In this document: positions 8,365-16,490 of the stretch, one piece after another
Layout: each line of letters opens with the position of its first letter
How positions within the stretch are numbered: position 1 is the first letter of the stretch
From: Bacteroidota bacterium
Lineage (GTDB): Bacteria > Bacteroidota > Bacteroidia > Bacteroidales > GCA-2711565
Length of the DNA: 64,000 nucleotides
Reading direction: 5' to 3'
NCBI GenBank assembly: GCA_018816945.1
Contig: JAHIVC010000015.1
Coordinates: 1-64,000 of the forward strand
Made by a program: the position numbers and the translations under genes
Notes under the pieces: generated by a model
The model's input: only the letters and a program-made list of their open reading frames with translations
What the model was told of the DNA's origin: nothing
The model's database searches: none

Positions 8365-9147
8365 TCAATTGAAGAAGGATTTAATTACAGGGTCGGATGA
8401 CTTTTCAAACGATTCCAATTTTCCTTCCTGATAGACTTTACCATCCAATAACATAATTACGCGGTTTGCATTCGTCCGAGCACATGCAATATCGTGTGTG
8501 ATGATGATGGATGAAGTTTTATATTTTTTTTGCACATCATTGATGAGCGAACTTATTTCATATGAAGTTACCGGATCGAGGCCGGTAGTAGGTTCGTCAT
8601 ATAGCATGATCATCGGGTCCACGACGATGGTTCGTGCTAGACTTATTCTTTTTCGCATACCACCCGAAAGTTGCGATGGCATTTTATCCAATGCATCAGG
8701 CAGGCCAACATTTTCTAAAACCTCTTTAACTTTTTCGGCAATCTCTTTTTTAGACAGATTCTTTTTTATTCTCCTTAATGGAAATTCCAGATTCTGCCTC
8801 ACCGTCATGGAATCATACAAGGCTCCACTTTGAAATAAAAAACCAATTCTCTTTCGCAACTCATTCAATTCTTTTCGGCCTAAGCCAGTTACATTATTTT
8901 CAAATACATTGATTGTTCCGCCATCAGAATTCAATAATCCAACAATGCATTTTATTAAAACGGATTTGCCACTGCCCGATTTACCAAGAACCACAAGGTT
9001 TTCGCCATTAAAAAGTTTCAAAGAAATATCTTTCAGTATAACCTGATTGTCAAATGATTTTCTAAGATTTATTATCTCGATAACCGGCTTATCACTTTTT
9101 GCATTAAAGTGAGCATTATTTAAGGTTTCTGTTTGTTTTGTGTTCAT
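8365..9147 (-). CDS. mlaF: ABC transporter ATP-binding protein of the Mla/MCE phospholipid transporter
   Basis: 260 residues with all ATPase motifs: Walker A GKSGSGKS (55-62), Q-loop Q106, signature LSGGMRKR (160-167), Walker B LYDE (D184-E185) and H-loop H218 in IIITHD. The FQSGALYDSMTVRQNLEFPL stretch after the Q-loop is typical of MlaF/Ttg2A. It overlaps mlaE by 4 bp (ATGA at 9144-9147), so translation is coupled. It energises lipid movement through MlaE, working with the MlaD ring encoded next. An N-terminal extension of about 20 residues precedes the nucleotide-binding domain. Confidence 0.95.
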   Translation of the reverse strand: MNTKQTETLNNAHFNAKSDKPVIEIINLRKSFDNQVILKDISLKLFNGENLVVLGKSGSGKSVLIKCIVGLLNSDGGTINVFENNVTGLGRKELNELRKRIGFLFQSGALYDSMTVRQNLEFPLRRIKKNLSKKEIAEKVKEVLENVGLPDALDKMPSQLSGGMRKRISLARTIVVDPMIMLYDEPTTGLDPVTSYEISSLINDVQKKYKTSSIIITHDIACARTNANRVIMLLDGKVYQEGKLESFEKSSDPVIKSFFN

Positions 9148-9986
9148 GATATCAGCATATCGGTTATTTGTGCGGCAATCAGATCTATAATTATCACCAA
9201 GAGAGATGCTAAAACCACGGCTGAATTTGCAGCAATCCCTACACCTTCGGTTCCCCGTCCGGCAGTGTAACCTTTATAGCATCCTACCAATCCGATTACG
9301 GCCCCGAAAAAGAATGATTTTATAACAGCAGGTAAAAAATCAATAAATTCAATATGGCTAAATGCCTGAGAGAAAAATAATGTAAAAGATACATCTCCTT
9401 TAATATTCGCACCTGCCCAACTTCCAATTATACCAAGTGCATCGGCATATAAAATTAATAATGGAATCATAAGGGTTGCTGCTGCCACCCTTGTAACAAC
9501 CAAAAATCGCATAGGATTAATGGAGGATACTTCCATGGCTTCGATTTGTTCGGTCACTTTCATTGAACCCAATTCTGCACCCATTCCCGAACCAATTTTA
9601 CCGGCGCATATCAATGCCGTTATTACAGGTCCCATTTCCCTGATAATTGAAACGGCTATCATTCCGGGAAGCAAAGTAACTGCCCCGAAATCAACAAGTA
9701 CCGGTCGCGATTGAATGGTCAGTACCAAACCCATGATTGCTCCGGTAACTGAAATTAAGGGTAACGATTTATACCCGATTTTAAAACACTGACGAAAAAA
9801 TTCCTTAAATTCAAAATTGCGGGAAAATGTTTCTTTCAGGAGTACCATAATAAACAAGAAAACATCGGCGACATCTTTAAAAAAAATGCTTGCAATTTGC
9901 GTTTTTGCCAGTGTTTTTTCACTCAGCCTTTTAGTTTGGGTCGTTGCAAATCCTTTTACTTTAATAATAGGAATAATTTTTTTCAT
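9144..9986 (-). CDS. mlaE: MlaE-family ABC transporter permease (phospholipid transport)
   Basis: 280 residues; five or six membrane helices. The conserved permease core is present: SLPLISVTGAIMGLVLTIQS, then IREMGPVITALICAGKIGSGMGAELGSM (about 114-141), EQIEAMEVSSINPMRFLVVTR and GTEGVGIAANSAVV near the end. It has an N-terminal extension of about 40 residues before the core. First gene of the operon mlaE-mlaF-mlaD-barrel; the 183-bp upstream region has an exact TAGTTTTG match on the minus strand (10156-10163), a possible but distant promoter element. No MlaA, MlaB or MlaC homologue is nearby, as is usual in Bacteroidota. Confidence 0.95.
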   Translation of the reverse strand: MKKIIPIIKVKGFATTQTKRLSEKTLAKTQIASIFFKDVADVFLFIMVLLKETFSRNFEFKEFFRQCFKIGYKSLPLISVTGAIMGLVLTIQSRPVLVDFGAVTLLPGMIAVSIIREMGPVITALICAGKIGSGMGAELGSMKVTEQIEAMEVSSINPMRFLVVTRVAAATLMIPLLILYADALGIIGSWAGANIKGDVSFTLFFSQAFSHIEFIDFLPAVIKSFFFGAVIGLVGCYKGYTAGRGTEGVGIAANSAVVLASLLVIIIDLIAAQITDMLIS

Positions 9987-10169
9987 AATAAACCATTTGC
10001 TTACATATGAATTTATTTTTGTTCATTAAGTATGTGCCAGCTTGTTTTTCAGGCAGATGATGAACTCCTATTGGCAGGGGTAATTCCTGTCAATTTTCGG
10101 GATATATGTAAGTTTATTTTTTATGGAAAATTCAGGTCCAAAGCACGAATTTTTTCAAAACTATAATTA

Positions 10170-10355
10170 TTAAAGGGCCTCAATAATCTTGTGCAATTCT
10201 TCTTTTGTTTTTCCAAGTTTGATTTGAAGTCTTCCAAGCATCTCCTCTTTCTTGCCCTTTGCATATAACAGGTCATCGTCTGTCAAGATGGCAAATTTCT
10301 GTATAAGTTTGCCTTTTTGGTACTTCCAGTTCCCTTTAGCTTCAGTTGTATTCAT
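10170..10355 (-). CDS. CsbD-family small stress protein
   Basis: 61 residues, hydrophilic and highly charged. The family pattern is clear: N-terminal GNWKYQKGKLIQKFA and then DDDLLYAKGKKEEMLGRLQ, ending GKTKEELHKIIEAL. CsbD proteins are sigma-B or stress induced in other bacteria, with no known biochemical activity. Monocistronic; 183 bp separate it from mlaE. A near match to the -7 element (CATCTTTG) lies about 65 bp upstream. Confidence 0.88.
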   Translation of the reverse strand: MNTTEAKGNWKYQKGKLIQKFAILTDDDLLYAKGKKEEMLGRLQIKLGKTKEELHKIIEAL

Positions 10356-10626
10356 TTTATTTCAATTTTAGTTCCCACAACTGGTGGGTCAGCCATGAAG
10401 ATATTTTCATACTACAAAGATGTATCTAATAAATTCTTACATTATTACACAATTCAAGAAAAGAATTGCATCATTCACACATTATCGAATAAATTGCACT
10501 TTGTATGATTAAATTACTTGAAAGTATTGCCCCCTTTTGTTTTAAAACAGAGAAAACGATGAAAATTGTGAGCAAATGAAAAAAGGCCACAAACTAAATT
10601 AGCTTGTAACCTTTTGATTATAAATG

Positions 10627-10699
10627 TCTCCCGGGGGGGAATCGAACCCACGACCCGTTGATTAAGAGTCAACTGCTCTGCCAACTGAGCTACCGAGAG
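10627..10699 (-). tRNA. tRNA-Lys (anticodon CTT)
   Basis: The minus strand folds as a 73-nt cloverleaf: acceptor CTCTCGG pairs with CCGGGAG (one G-U), discriminator A; T8-A9; D-stem GCTC/GAGC; anticodon stem GTTGA/TCAAC with loop CTCTTAA (anticodon CTT); variable loop GGGTC; T-arm GTGGG-TTCGATT-CCCCC with one T-C mismatch. CCA is not encoded. Confidence 0.93.
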
Positions 10700-10725
10700 A
10701 ATTAATACAAGATTTCAATTTTTAT

Positions 10726-10800
10726 CCTACGACCCTCCCCGACTAAGGTCGGGATGCTCTGCCCTGTCTGCCTTTGGCAGGCAACTGAGCTAACGAGCGG
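10726..10800 (-). pseudogene. Broken tRNA-like sequence with inserted hairpins
   Basis: The minus strand begins like a tRNA (CCGCTCG TTA GCTCAGTT ... GGCAGAGCA) and later has GGGTCGTAGG, the usual variable loop and 5' T-stem. The D-loop is interrupted by about 19 nt containing the hairpin CTGCC-AAA-GGCAG, the anticodon arm is a CCCGA-CCTTAG-TCGGG hairpin with a 6-nt loop, and the T-loop and 3' acceptor strand (expected CGAGCGG) are missing. It lies 27 bp upstream of the tRNA-Lys gene. It cannot form a normal tRNA. Confidence 0.55.
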
Positions 10801-10843
10801 TTTTAAAACAGGGCAAAATTACATTTTTTATATATAATTCTGA

Positions 10844-10851
10844 TATCTTTG
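10844..10851 (+). promoter_or_regulatory. Bacteroidota -7 promoter element of meaB (TATCTTTG)
   Basis: Exact TAnnTTTG. Transcription would start near 10856-10858, which leaves a usable leader for ATG at 10874 but not for TTG at 10862; this decides the meaB start. Confidence 0.6.
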
Positions 10852-10873
10852 TTTAAAAATATTGTCTGTCGAT

Positions 10874-11974
10874 ATGCCTAAACAATCCAAAAATAAAAAC
10901 TCGGCTTTATATGTAAATGAAGGAATTGAGCAGCCTTCATCAATTAACGATTGTGCAGTTCAAAAATTAAAAGAGCAAAATATTCATGAAATTTCGGCAG
11001 ATGAGTATTTTGACGGGATTGAGCAGGGTAATATAATGATTCTGAGCAAGGCCATAACTTTGATCGAAAGTTCGCTTCCATCTCATCATAAAAAGGCTCA
11101 GGAAATTATCGAAAAATGCTTACCGTTATCGGGGAAATCCGTTAGGGTAGGAATTACGGGAGTACCGGGCGTTGGAAAGAGTACTTTCATTGAGGCTCTG
11201 GGCATGTATTTGATTAAGCAAAACAGGAAAATAGCAGTACTTGCTATTGACCCTAGCAGTCAACGAAGCAAAGGAAGTATCCTGGGAGACAAAACCCGTA
11301 TGGAGGACTTGGCAAATCATCCAAATGCCTTTATTCGTCCATCTGCATCATCAGGATCTTTGGGTGGCGTTGCACGAAAAACGAACGAAACCATCATTCT
11401 TTGCGAAGCAGCAGGTTTCGATACAATATTTATAGAAACAGTCGGAGTAGGGCAATCCGAAACAGCAGTTCATTCGATGGTTGATTTCTTCCTGTTGTTG
11501 ATGCTTGCCGGAGCAGGAGATGAACTTCAGGGAATCAAGCGTGGGATTATGGAAATGGCAGATATGATTTTGATTAACAAAGCAGATGGCGATAATATAC
11601 AGAAAGCAAAAAATGCCAAAGTCCAATATGAGAATGCACTTCATTTGTTCCCATTAACTGAATCAGGCTGGTCGCCAAAAGTTGAAACCTGTTCCGCATT
11701 AAATCATAAGGGGATTGAAATTGTTTGGACCAGTATAACAGATTATATTGCTAAGGTTCAGGCAAACGGTTACTTTGCTGCAAATCGCCAAAAACAATCT
11801 ATCCACACCATGATGGATACACTTATGCAAAAACTGGGAGATAGTTTATTTCATCAAAAAGAAATTAAAGATTTGATGGAAATCTGTAAAACTGACATCG
11901 TTAACAATAAGCTTAGTGCATATATTGCTTCTCAGCAAATTCTTGATAAATATTTTGAGTTGATGAAGAAGTAG
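10874..11974 (+). CDS. meaB: Methylmalonyl-CoA mutase-associated GTPase MeaB
   Basis: 366 residues from ATG 10874. G1/Walker A GITGVPGVGKST (about 93-104), DPSSQRSKGSILGDKTRM, the SGSLGGVARKTNE block and the NKAD guanine-specificity motif (LINKADGDN) mark the MeaB/ArgK family of G3E P-loop GTPases. The protein gates cobalamin loading of methylmalonyl-CoA mutase and helps replace inactivated cofactor. Its client enzyme, mutA-mutB, is encoded on the same strand 33 kb away rather than next door. It converges with terC, with only 3 bp between the stop codons. The first 50 residues are a variable extension. Confidence 0.94.
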   Translation: MPKQSKNKNSALYVNEGIEQPSSINDCAVQKLKEQNIHEISADEYFDGIEQGNIMILSKAITLIESSLPSHHKKAQEIIEKCLPLSGKSVRVGITGVPGVGKSTFIEALGMYLIKQNRKIAVLAIDPSSQRSKGSILGDKTRMEDLANHPNAFIRPSASSGSLGGVARKTNETIILCEAAGFDTIFIETVGVGQSETAVHSMVDFFLLLMLAGAGDELQGIKRGIMEMADMILINKADGDNIQKAKNAKVQYENALHLFPLTESGWSPKVETCSALNHKGIEIVWTSITDYIAKVQANGYFAANRQKQSIHTMMDTLMQKLGDSLFHQKEIKDLMEICKTDIVNNKLSAYIASQQILDKYFELMKK

Positions 11975-11977
11975 TGT

Positions 11978-13036
11978 TTATCCTGTAAGAACCTTTTTTT
12001 CAGGTATTATTAAAGATAAAATGATGCTTAAAGAGAGTATCCCCAAAACGACATACAAAGAGTGTGCTGTTTGAAATCCAATTACCTCAAGCCAATGATG
12101 AGCTAATAGCTTAAGTCCAATAAATGTAAGCAAAACAGACAATCCAATTTTCAGAAAGCGGAAATGCCCCATGGCGTTCATCAATAAAAAGAATAGGGAC
12201 CGCAATCCGATAATAGCAAAAATATTCGAAAAGAAAACAATATAAGGATCATGTGTAATCGAAAAAATTGCCGGTACAGAATCAACTGCAAAAATTACAT
12301 CCATGAACTCAATGACTAATAAAACAAGAAATAAAGGGGTGATATATTTTTTACCATCAATTTTAGTAAAGAATTGAGGCCCTTCATAATTTTTTGCTAC
12401 AGAGAAATATCGTGAAGCAAATCGTACAACCGGATGCTTATCTGTATCAACTTTATCACTGTGGTTTCGGGTATAAAACATCTTTACACCGTTAAAGATC
12501 AACAGCACTCCGAACACATATAATATCCAGGAAAATTCCTGAATAAGTGCGGAAGCCGAAAAAATGAAAATAAATCGCATGACAATGGCACCAAATATTC
12601 CCCAAAATAAAATGCGATGATAATAGATCTTTTTTACTCCAAAGGCCATAAAAATCACAATCATCACAAAAACATTATCGATAGATAAAGCCTTCTCTAT
12701 GATATAACCCGTCAGGTATTCAAGCCCAAGGTTGTGTTCATAAAGTTTAACAGCCTCAGTAAAACCCATCCCATCAACTTTAATAGGATGCTGATAATTT
12801 TGTATAATTTGTTTAAGCTGATCTATATCGGTAATACCGTGAATTAAACTTCCTTGCGAAATAATAAAGATATAAAACCCCAGTGCAAGGCCTACCCACA
12901 AAACTGTCCAGACCAAAGATTCTTTAAGCGAAATTATATGACTTTTTTTATTAAATACCGCCAAATCGATGATTAAAATCGTCGTAATGAATATAAGAAA
13001 AAACGTAAAAAATAAAACTTCGCTAAGATTGTGCAT
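11978..13036 (-). CDS. TerC/Alx-family integral membrane protein
   Basis: 352 residues with about eight or nine membrane helices. Family hallmarks: LEYLTGYIIEKALSIDNVFV (about 109-128), HRILFWGIFGAIVMR, and VLLVIEFMDVIFAVDSVPAIF (about 237-258), where the acidic Asp/Glu residues within helices are thought to bind metal. Alx/TerC proteins are linked to manganese or calcium export and tellurite resistance, but the transported ion here is unknown. The mid-protein loop 190-235 (HSDKVDTDKHPVVRFASRYF) is typical of the Alx branch. It is monocistronic and convergent with meaB. Confidence 0.92.
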   Translation of the reverse strand: MHNLSEVLFFTFFLIFITTILIIDLAVFNKKSHIISLKESLVWTVLWVGLALGFYIFIISQGSLIHGITDIDQLKQIIQNYQHPIKVDGMGFTEAVKLYEHNLGLEYLTGYIIEKALSIDNVFVMIVIFMAFGVKKIYYHRILFWGIFGAIVMRFIFIFSASALIQEFSWILYVFGVLLIFNGVKMFYTRNHSDKVDTDKHPVVRFASRYFSVAKNYEGPQFFTKIDGKKYITPLFLVLLVIEFMDVIFAVDSVPAIFSITHDPYIVFFSNIFAIIGLRSLFFLLMNAMGHFRFLKIGLSVLLTFIGLKLLAHHWLEVIGFQTAHSLYVVLGILSLSIILSLIIPEKKVLTG

Positions 13037-13136
13037 TTTTAAAAATTAATGAGAAAGCAAAATTACTCAAAGAAATCAATACTTAATTAAAATAAAATGT
13101 TTGATCAATTTGCTGAATTTATACACTGAATTTTAG

Positions 13137-13144
13137 TAAGTTTG
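13137..13144 (+). promoter_or_regulatory. -7 promoter element upstream of glutamine synthetase (TAAGTTTG)
   Basis: Exact TAnnTTTG, 35 bp before the ATG at 13180. A TTTG at 13109-13112 is 24 bp upstream, slightly beyond normal -33 spacing. Confidence 0.5.
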
Positions 13145-13179
13145 CCGTCCAGTTTTTAACCTATAAAAAACATTTGATT

Positions 13180-14685
13180 ATGAGAGATTCTATTGAAATG
13201 AATCCAAATCCATTGGTTCAGTATTTAAACAAATACCCCCAAGATTTCACCAAGGCTGATTTAATTAAATACATCGAAGACAACAATATTGAGATGGTGA
13301 ATTTTAGGTATGTGGGATGGGATATGCGACTTAAAACTTTGAATTTTATTATTAACGACCGACATCACCTTGATGCTATTCTAACGGCAGGCGAACGTGT
13401 TGATGGAAGTAGTTTGTTTTCGTTTATGGAAGCCGGATCAAGTGATTTGTATGTTATTCCGCGATATAGTACTGCTTTTTTGAATCCATTTAACGAAATT
13501 CCTACTGTAGATATTTTGTGTTCTTATTACACGAAAGATGGAGTGCCTTTTGAGAGTTCACCGGAATATGTACTTCGAAAAGCGCATGAAACCTTAATTG
13601 AAAAAACCGGATATTCATTTGAAGTAATGGGAGAATTGGAATATTACGTTATTAGTGATAAGGAAGATTTGTTTCAGGCAGAGGATCAAAAAGGGTATCA
13701 CGAATCATATCCATTCGCAAAATGGGGAGGGTTTAGGGAGAATGCAATGAAAGCGATAGCCCAATGTGGTGGTTATATAAAATACGGACATGCTGAAGTT
13801 GGTAATTTCACACTTGGTGATAAAATATATGAACAGAATGAAATTGAATTTTTGCCTACTAAATTAGAAGAAGCAGCTGATCAACTCATCATTGCAAAAT
13901 GGATATTGCGAAGTATGGCAAATCAATACGGTGTTGATCTAACCTTTGCTCCCAAAATCACTACTGGTAAAGCAGGCAGTGGAATGCACATACATACAAA
14001 ATTAGTTAAAGATGGGAAAACTGCCATGGTAAAAGATGGCGGAGGTTTGAGTGATGTGGCCAAAAAAGCAATTGCAGGATATTTAACCTTAGCCCCATCA
14101 TTGACCGCATTCGGAAATACAAATCCCACTTCATATTTTAGATTGGTACCTCATCAGGAAGCGCCAACTAATATTTGCTGGGGCGATCGAAATCGTTCAG
14201 TTCTGGTAAGAGTTCCGCTAGGCTGGTCTGGTAAAAATAACATGATCAAACATGCCAATCCACAAGAACCGGATATTGAATTTGATTTTAGCAACAAACA
14301 AACCGTAGAGTTCAGATGTCCTGACGGGTCAGCAGATATTCATTTGTTGTTGGCGGGGCTTGCAGTTGCAGTTCGTCATGGTTTAGAAATGGAGAATGCA
14401 CTTGAAGTTGCTAAAAACACTTATGTTGATGTTAATATTTTCAACGAAGATTATAAAGACAAATTAGATCAGCTTGCTAAATTACCTGCATCATGCTATG
14501 AATCAGCTTTACAGTTAGAAAGGCAAGCTGAAATTTACACAAAAGATGGTGTATTCACCCAAAACACTATTGATTGGATGGTTAAATATCTGAAGTCATT
14601 TAATGACCAGAATTTAAGAGCTGAGCTGGGAAAAGATGAAGAAAAAATCATGAAAGTTGTAGATAAGTATTTCTATTGCGGATAG
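13180..14685 (+). CDS. glnA: Glutamine synthetase (type I-like)
   Basis: 501 residues from ATG 13180 (a TTG two codons earlier is unlikely). N-terminal beta-grasp region (to about 110: VNFRYVGWDMRLKTLNF), then the catalytic domain with metal ligand Glu in VMGELEYYV, GHAEVG-NFTLG, the His-containing GSGMHIHTKL, and substrate/ATP-binding NPTSYFRLVPHQEAPTNICWGDRNRSVLVR and EFRCPDGSADIHLLL. It makes glutamine from glutamate, ammonia and ATP. The Tyr of the GSI-beta adenylylation loop is not evident. Stand-alone gene, 21 bp from the convergent UPF0104 gene. Confidence 0.93.
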   Translation: MRDSIEMNPNPLVQYLNKYPQDFTKADLIKYIEDNNIEMVNFRYVGWDMRLKTLNFIINDRHHLDAILTAGERVDGSSLFSFMEAGSSDLYVIPRYSTAFLNPFNEIPTVDILCSYYTKDGVPFESSPEYVLRKAHETLIEKTGYSFEVMGELEYYVISDKEDLFQAEDQKGYHESYPFAKWGGFRENAMKAIAQCGGYIKYGHAEVGNFTLGDKIYEQNEIEFLPTKLEEAADQLIIAKWILRSMANQYGVDLTFAPKITTGKAGSGMHIHTKLVKDGKTAMVKDGGGLSDVAKKAIAGYLTLAPSLTAFGNTNPTSYFRLVPHQEAPTNICWGDRNRSVLVRVPLGWSGKNNMIKHANPQEPDIEFDFSNKQTVEFRCPDGSADIHLLLAGLAVAVRHGLEMENALEVAKNTYVDVNIFNEDYKDKLDQLAKLPASCYESALQLERQAEIYTKDGVFTQNTIDWMVKYLKSFNDQNLRAELGKDEEKIMKVVDKYFYCG

Positions 14686-14705
14686 TCAACTTCAAACGAG
14701 TATAA

Positions 14706-15773
14706 TTACTTTTCTTTTACTGCATCTTTTATTTGGTAAACCCTACGTATCCAACCAGGTAATACAATTGCCCCAAGAATAATGTAGGGATAATAGCTTA
14801 ATAGTCTCCAGAGTAAAGCCAACGCTGGTGATAGTCCCAATGGAATAAATTCTCCAAGGAAATCGGTGAAAATATATTCTGCTACTCCACTTCCTCCGGG
14901 AGTCGGACTGATAAGCAGGATAACCCACATTACCAATTGTCGCCCATAAATTAATAGGTGGTCGTTAACAGCAATAAATCCTAAAATAATCGCATTTACT
15001 ACCCAAAAACGTGCTGTCCAGGAAAACACGGTTGCTATAAATGCCTTGGTCCAAAATAGCAGTGATTTTCCTTTAAGCTCTTTTGAGGTTGCCATGATTT
15101 GATTACCAGTATCTACGGCTTTACTTTTCCATTTTTTCAAGAAAGGTATTTTGGTTAACCGAATCAACACCCATTTTAAACCTCTTGGATTAATAAAAAT
15201 CCCATAAACGATGATGGCTTGAAGTAAGATGATAAAAAGGTATCCGGCTATGAAAACCCCGAACATGCCCAAATCCGCATTTAAAAAAGAAAATCCGATA
15301 TCCCCAAAAAAGATTTTATCGTAGCCAACAACGAGTATGATAATTGGGACAAAAAGGATATAAAAAAGTTCATCGAGGAGAGAAGTGACCAAGACTACAG
15401 CCGTTGTTCTACCCATGTTAATTCCTTCTTTGTTGACGATAAAGAGCGCCACAGCCGAACCTCCAACTACCGATGGCGTAATCGAGGATGCAAATTCCCA
15501 GAGCATAATTACCTGATAGCTTCGTTTCCAGCTTAGCTGTTTATCAGTTAAAAGACGAATCCGGTACATATAAGCAAGATGCCTTACAGCCATTAATAGT
15601 AAAGCAACAAAGATCCAAAAGGTAGTGATCCAGGTCCAATGAGCATCTCTGAAGACCTGCATATCAAAATCCTGAAAAATCAAAAAAGCAGCTACTCCCA
15701 TTCCAATAATTACCGGCATAATAATTTTTTTGAAATGAAAATGCTTTAATATGCTATGTGCTTCCTCAGTCAT
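14706..15773 (-). CDS. UPF0104 / lysylphosphatidylglycerol synthase TM-domain (flippase-like) protein
   Basis: 355 residues from ATG at 15773; a TTG seven codons further upstream is less likely. About eight membrane helices. Conserved stretches WEFASSITPSVVGGSAVALF (about 84-103) and LLISPTPGGSGVAEYIF (about 282-298) are the signature of the MprF-type flippase domain. The C-terminal lysyl-transferase domain of MprF is absent, so lipid flipping or a related transport is more likely than lipid aminoacylation. Substrate unknown. Convergent with glutamine synthetase. Confidence 0.85.
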   Translation of the reverse strand: MTEEAHSILKHFHFKKIIMPVIIGMGVAAFLIFQDFDMQVFRDAHWTWITTFWIFVALLLMAVRHLAYMYRIRLLTDKQLSWKRSYQVIMLWEFASSITPSVVGGSAVALFIVNKEGINMGRTTAVVLVTSLLDELFYILFVPIIILVVGYDKIFFGDIGFSFLNADLGMFGVFIAGYLFIILLQAIIVYGIFINPRGLKWVLIRLTKIPFLKKWKSKAVDTGNQIMATSKELKGKSLLFWTKAFIATVFSWTARFWVVNAIILGFIAVNDHLLIYGRQLVMWVILLISPTPGGSGVAEYIFTDFLGEFIPLGLSPALALLWRLLSYYPYIILGAIVLPGWIRRVYQIKDAVKEK

Positions 15774-15995
15774 AATTAATTTTTCGAGATGCAAATGTAA
15801 ACATTGATTCTAAAGTGTTGATGGAATTTGCAAAAACATATTCACAGACTATTAACTCAATAGGCTTTAATTAAACTGCCACAAAGGCAGTTGGTTAAAA
15901 ATAATAATGACATAATGGCGTTTATTTACAATGTATTTGCAATGGTACAGGATTTGAAAAAGGGTAAAGAAATAAAAAATTACACATTAAAATAT

Positions 15996-16001
15996 AGGAG
16001 G
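15996..16001 (+). promoter_or_regulatory. Strong Shine-Dalgarno site (AGGAGG) of hsp20
   Basis: Perfect AGGAGG, 7 nt before the ATG at 16009. Almost no other gene in the window has one, so this heat-shock gene may be translated at an unusually high rate. Confidence 0.75.
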
Positions 16002-16008
16002 AAAAACA

Positions 16009-16428
16009 ATGAACTTAATAAAATTTAACAACCAGCCACGATTTACAAATCTTTTTGATCATGTAATGTTTAACGATGTTTTAGCCAATGATTATCATGC
16101 CAATTATTGCCGAAAACCAGCAACCAATATCATTGAAAATGAAGATAATTTTGAGCTGAGTTTGGCTGTACCGGGATTAGAAAAAGACGATATCAAAATT
16201 GATTTGGAAGACAATCTGTTAACAATTTCAGCAGAAAAAGAAGTAAAAACTGAAAACGTAAACTTTTCAAGAAAAGAATTTGCTTATCACAGTTTTAGCA
16301 GAGCTTTTACTTTGCCTAAAACAGTGGAAGCTGATAAAATTAAAGCAGATTATAAAAACGGGATTTTGAATATCATTATTCCCAAAATTGAAGAAGCTAA
16401 ATTGAAGAAAGCAATTCAGATTTCATAA
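16009..16428 (+). CDS. Hsp20/alpha-crystallin family small heat-shock protein
   Basis: 139 residues, the family's normal length. An N-terminal arm (1-35) precedes the alpha-crystallin domain (about 36-130: PATNIIENEDNFELSLAVPGLEKDDIKIDLEDN), which has the AxxxNGxLxxxxP signature as DYKNGILNIIIPK, and a short C-terminal tail with KKAIQIS, close to the I-x-I/V anchor. It is an ATP-independent holdase that binds unfolding proteins. Preceded by AGGAGG and followed by a hairpin terminator, so it is its own transcription unit. Confidence 0.95.
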   Translation: MNLIKFNNQPRFTNLFDHVMFNDVLANDYHANYCRKPATNIIENEDNFELSLAVPGLEKDDIKIDLEDNLLTISAEKEVKTENVNFSRKEFAYHSFSRAFTLPKTVEADKIKADYKNGILNIIIPKIEEAKLKKAIQIS

Positions 16429-16448
16429 TTTAAAGTTTAGGTTAATGC

Positions 16449-16485
16449 AAAGGGGTTACCGCAGTGTGCGAGTACCCCTTTTTTT
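16449..16485 (+). terminator. Rho-independent terminator after hsp20
   Basis: AAAGGGGT (16449-16456) pairs with ACCCCTTT (16474-16481) across a 17-nt loop, followed by a T-run to 16485. It sits between convergent genes. Confidence 0.8.
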
Positions 16486-16490
16486 GCATA

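Larger units (their letters stand above)
10356..10861. other. 506-bp gene-poor spacer: tRNA-Lys, tRNA remnant, meaB promoter
   Basis: No protein gene is supported. The segment holds the csbD upstream region, an AT-rich stretch, a complete tRNA-Lys gene (10627-10699), a broken tRNA-like sequence (10726-10800) and a -7 promoter element for meaB (10844-10851). Confidence 0.8.

Noticed and set aside
8498-8833. 111-aa plus-strand frame
   Set aside because: Antisense shadow of the conserved mlaF ATPase domain.
11351-11644. 97-aa minus-strand frame
   Set aside because: Antisense shadow of meaB.
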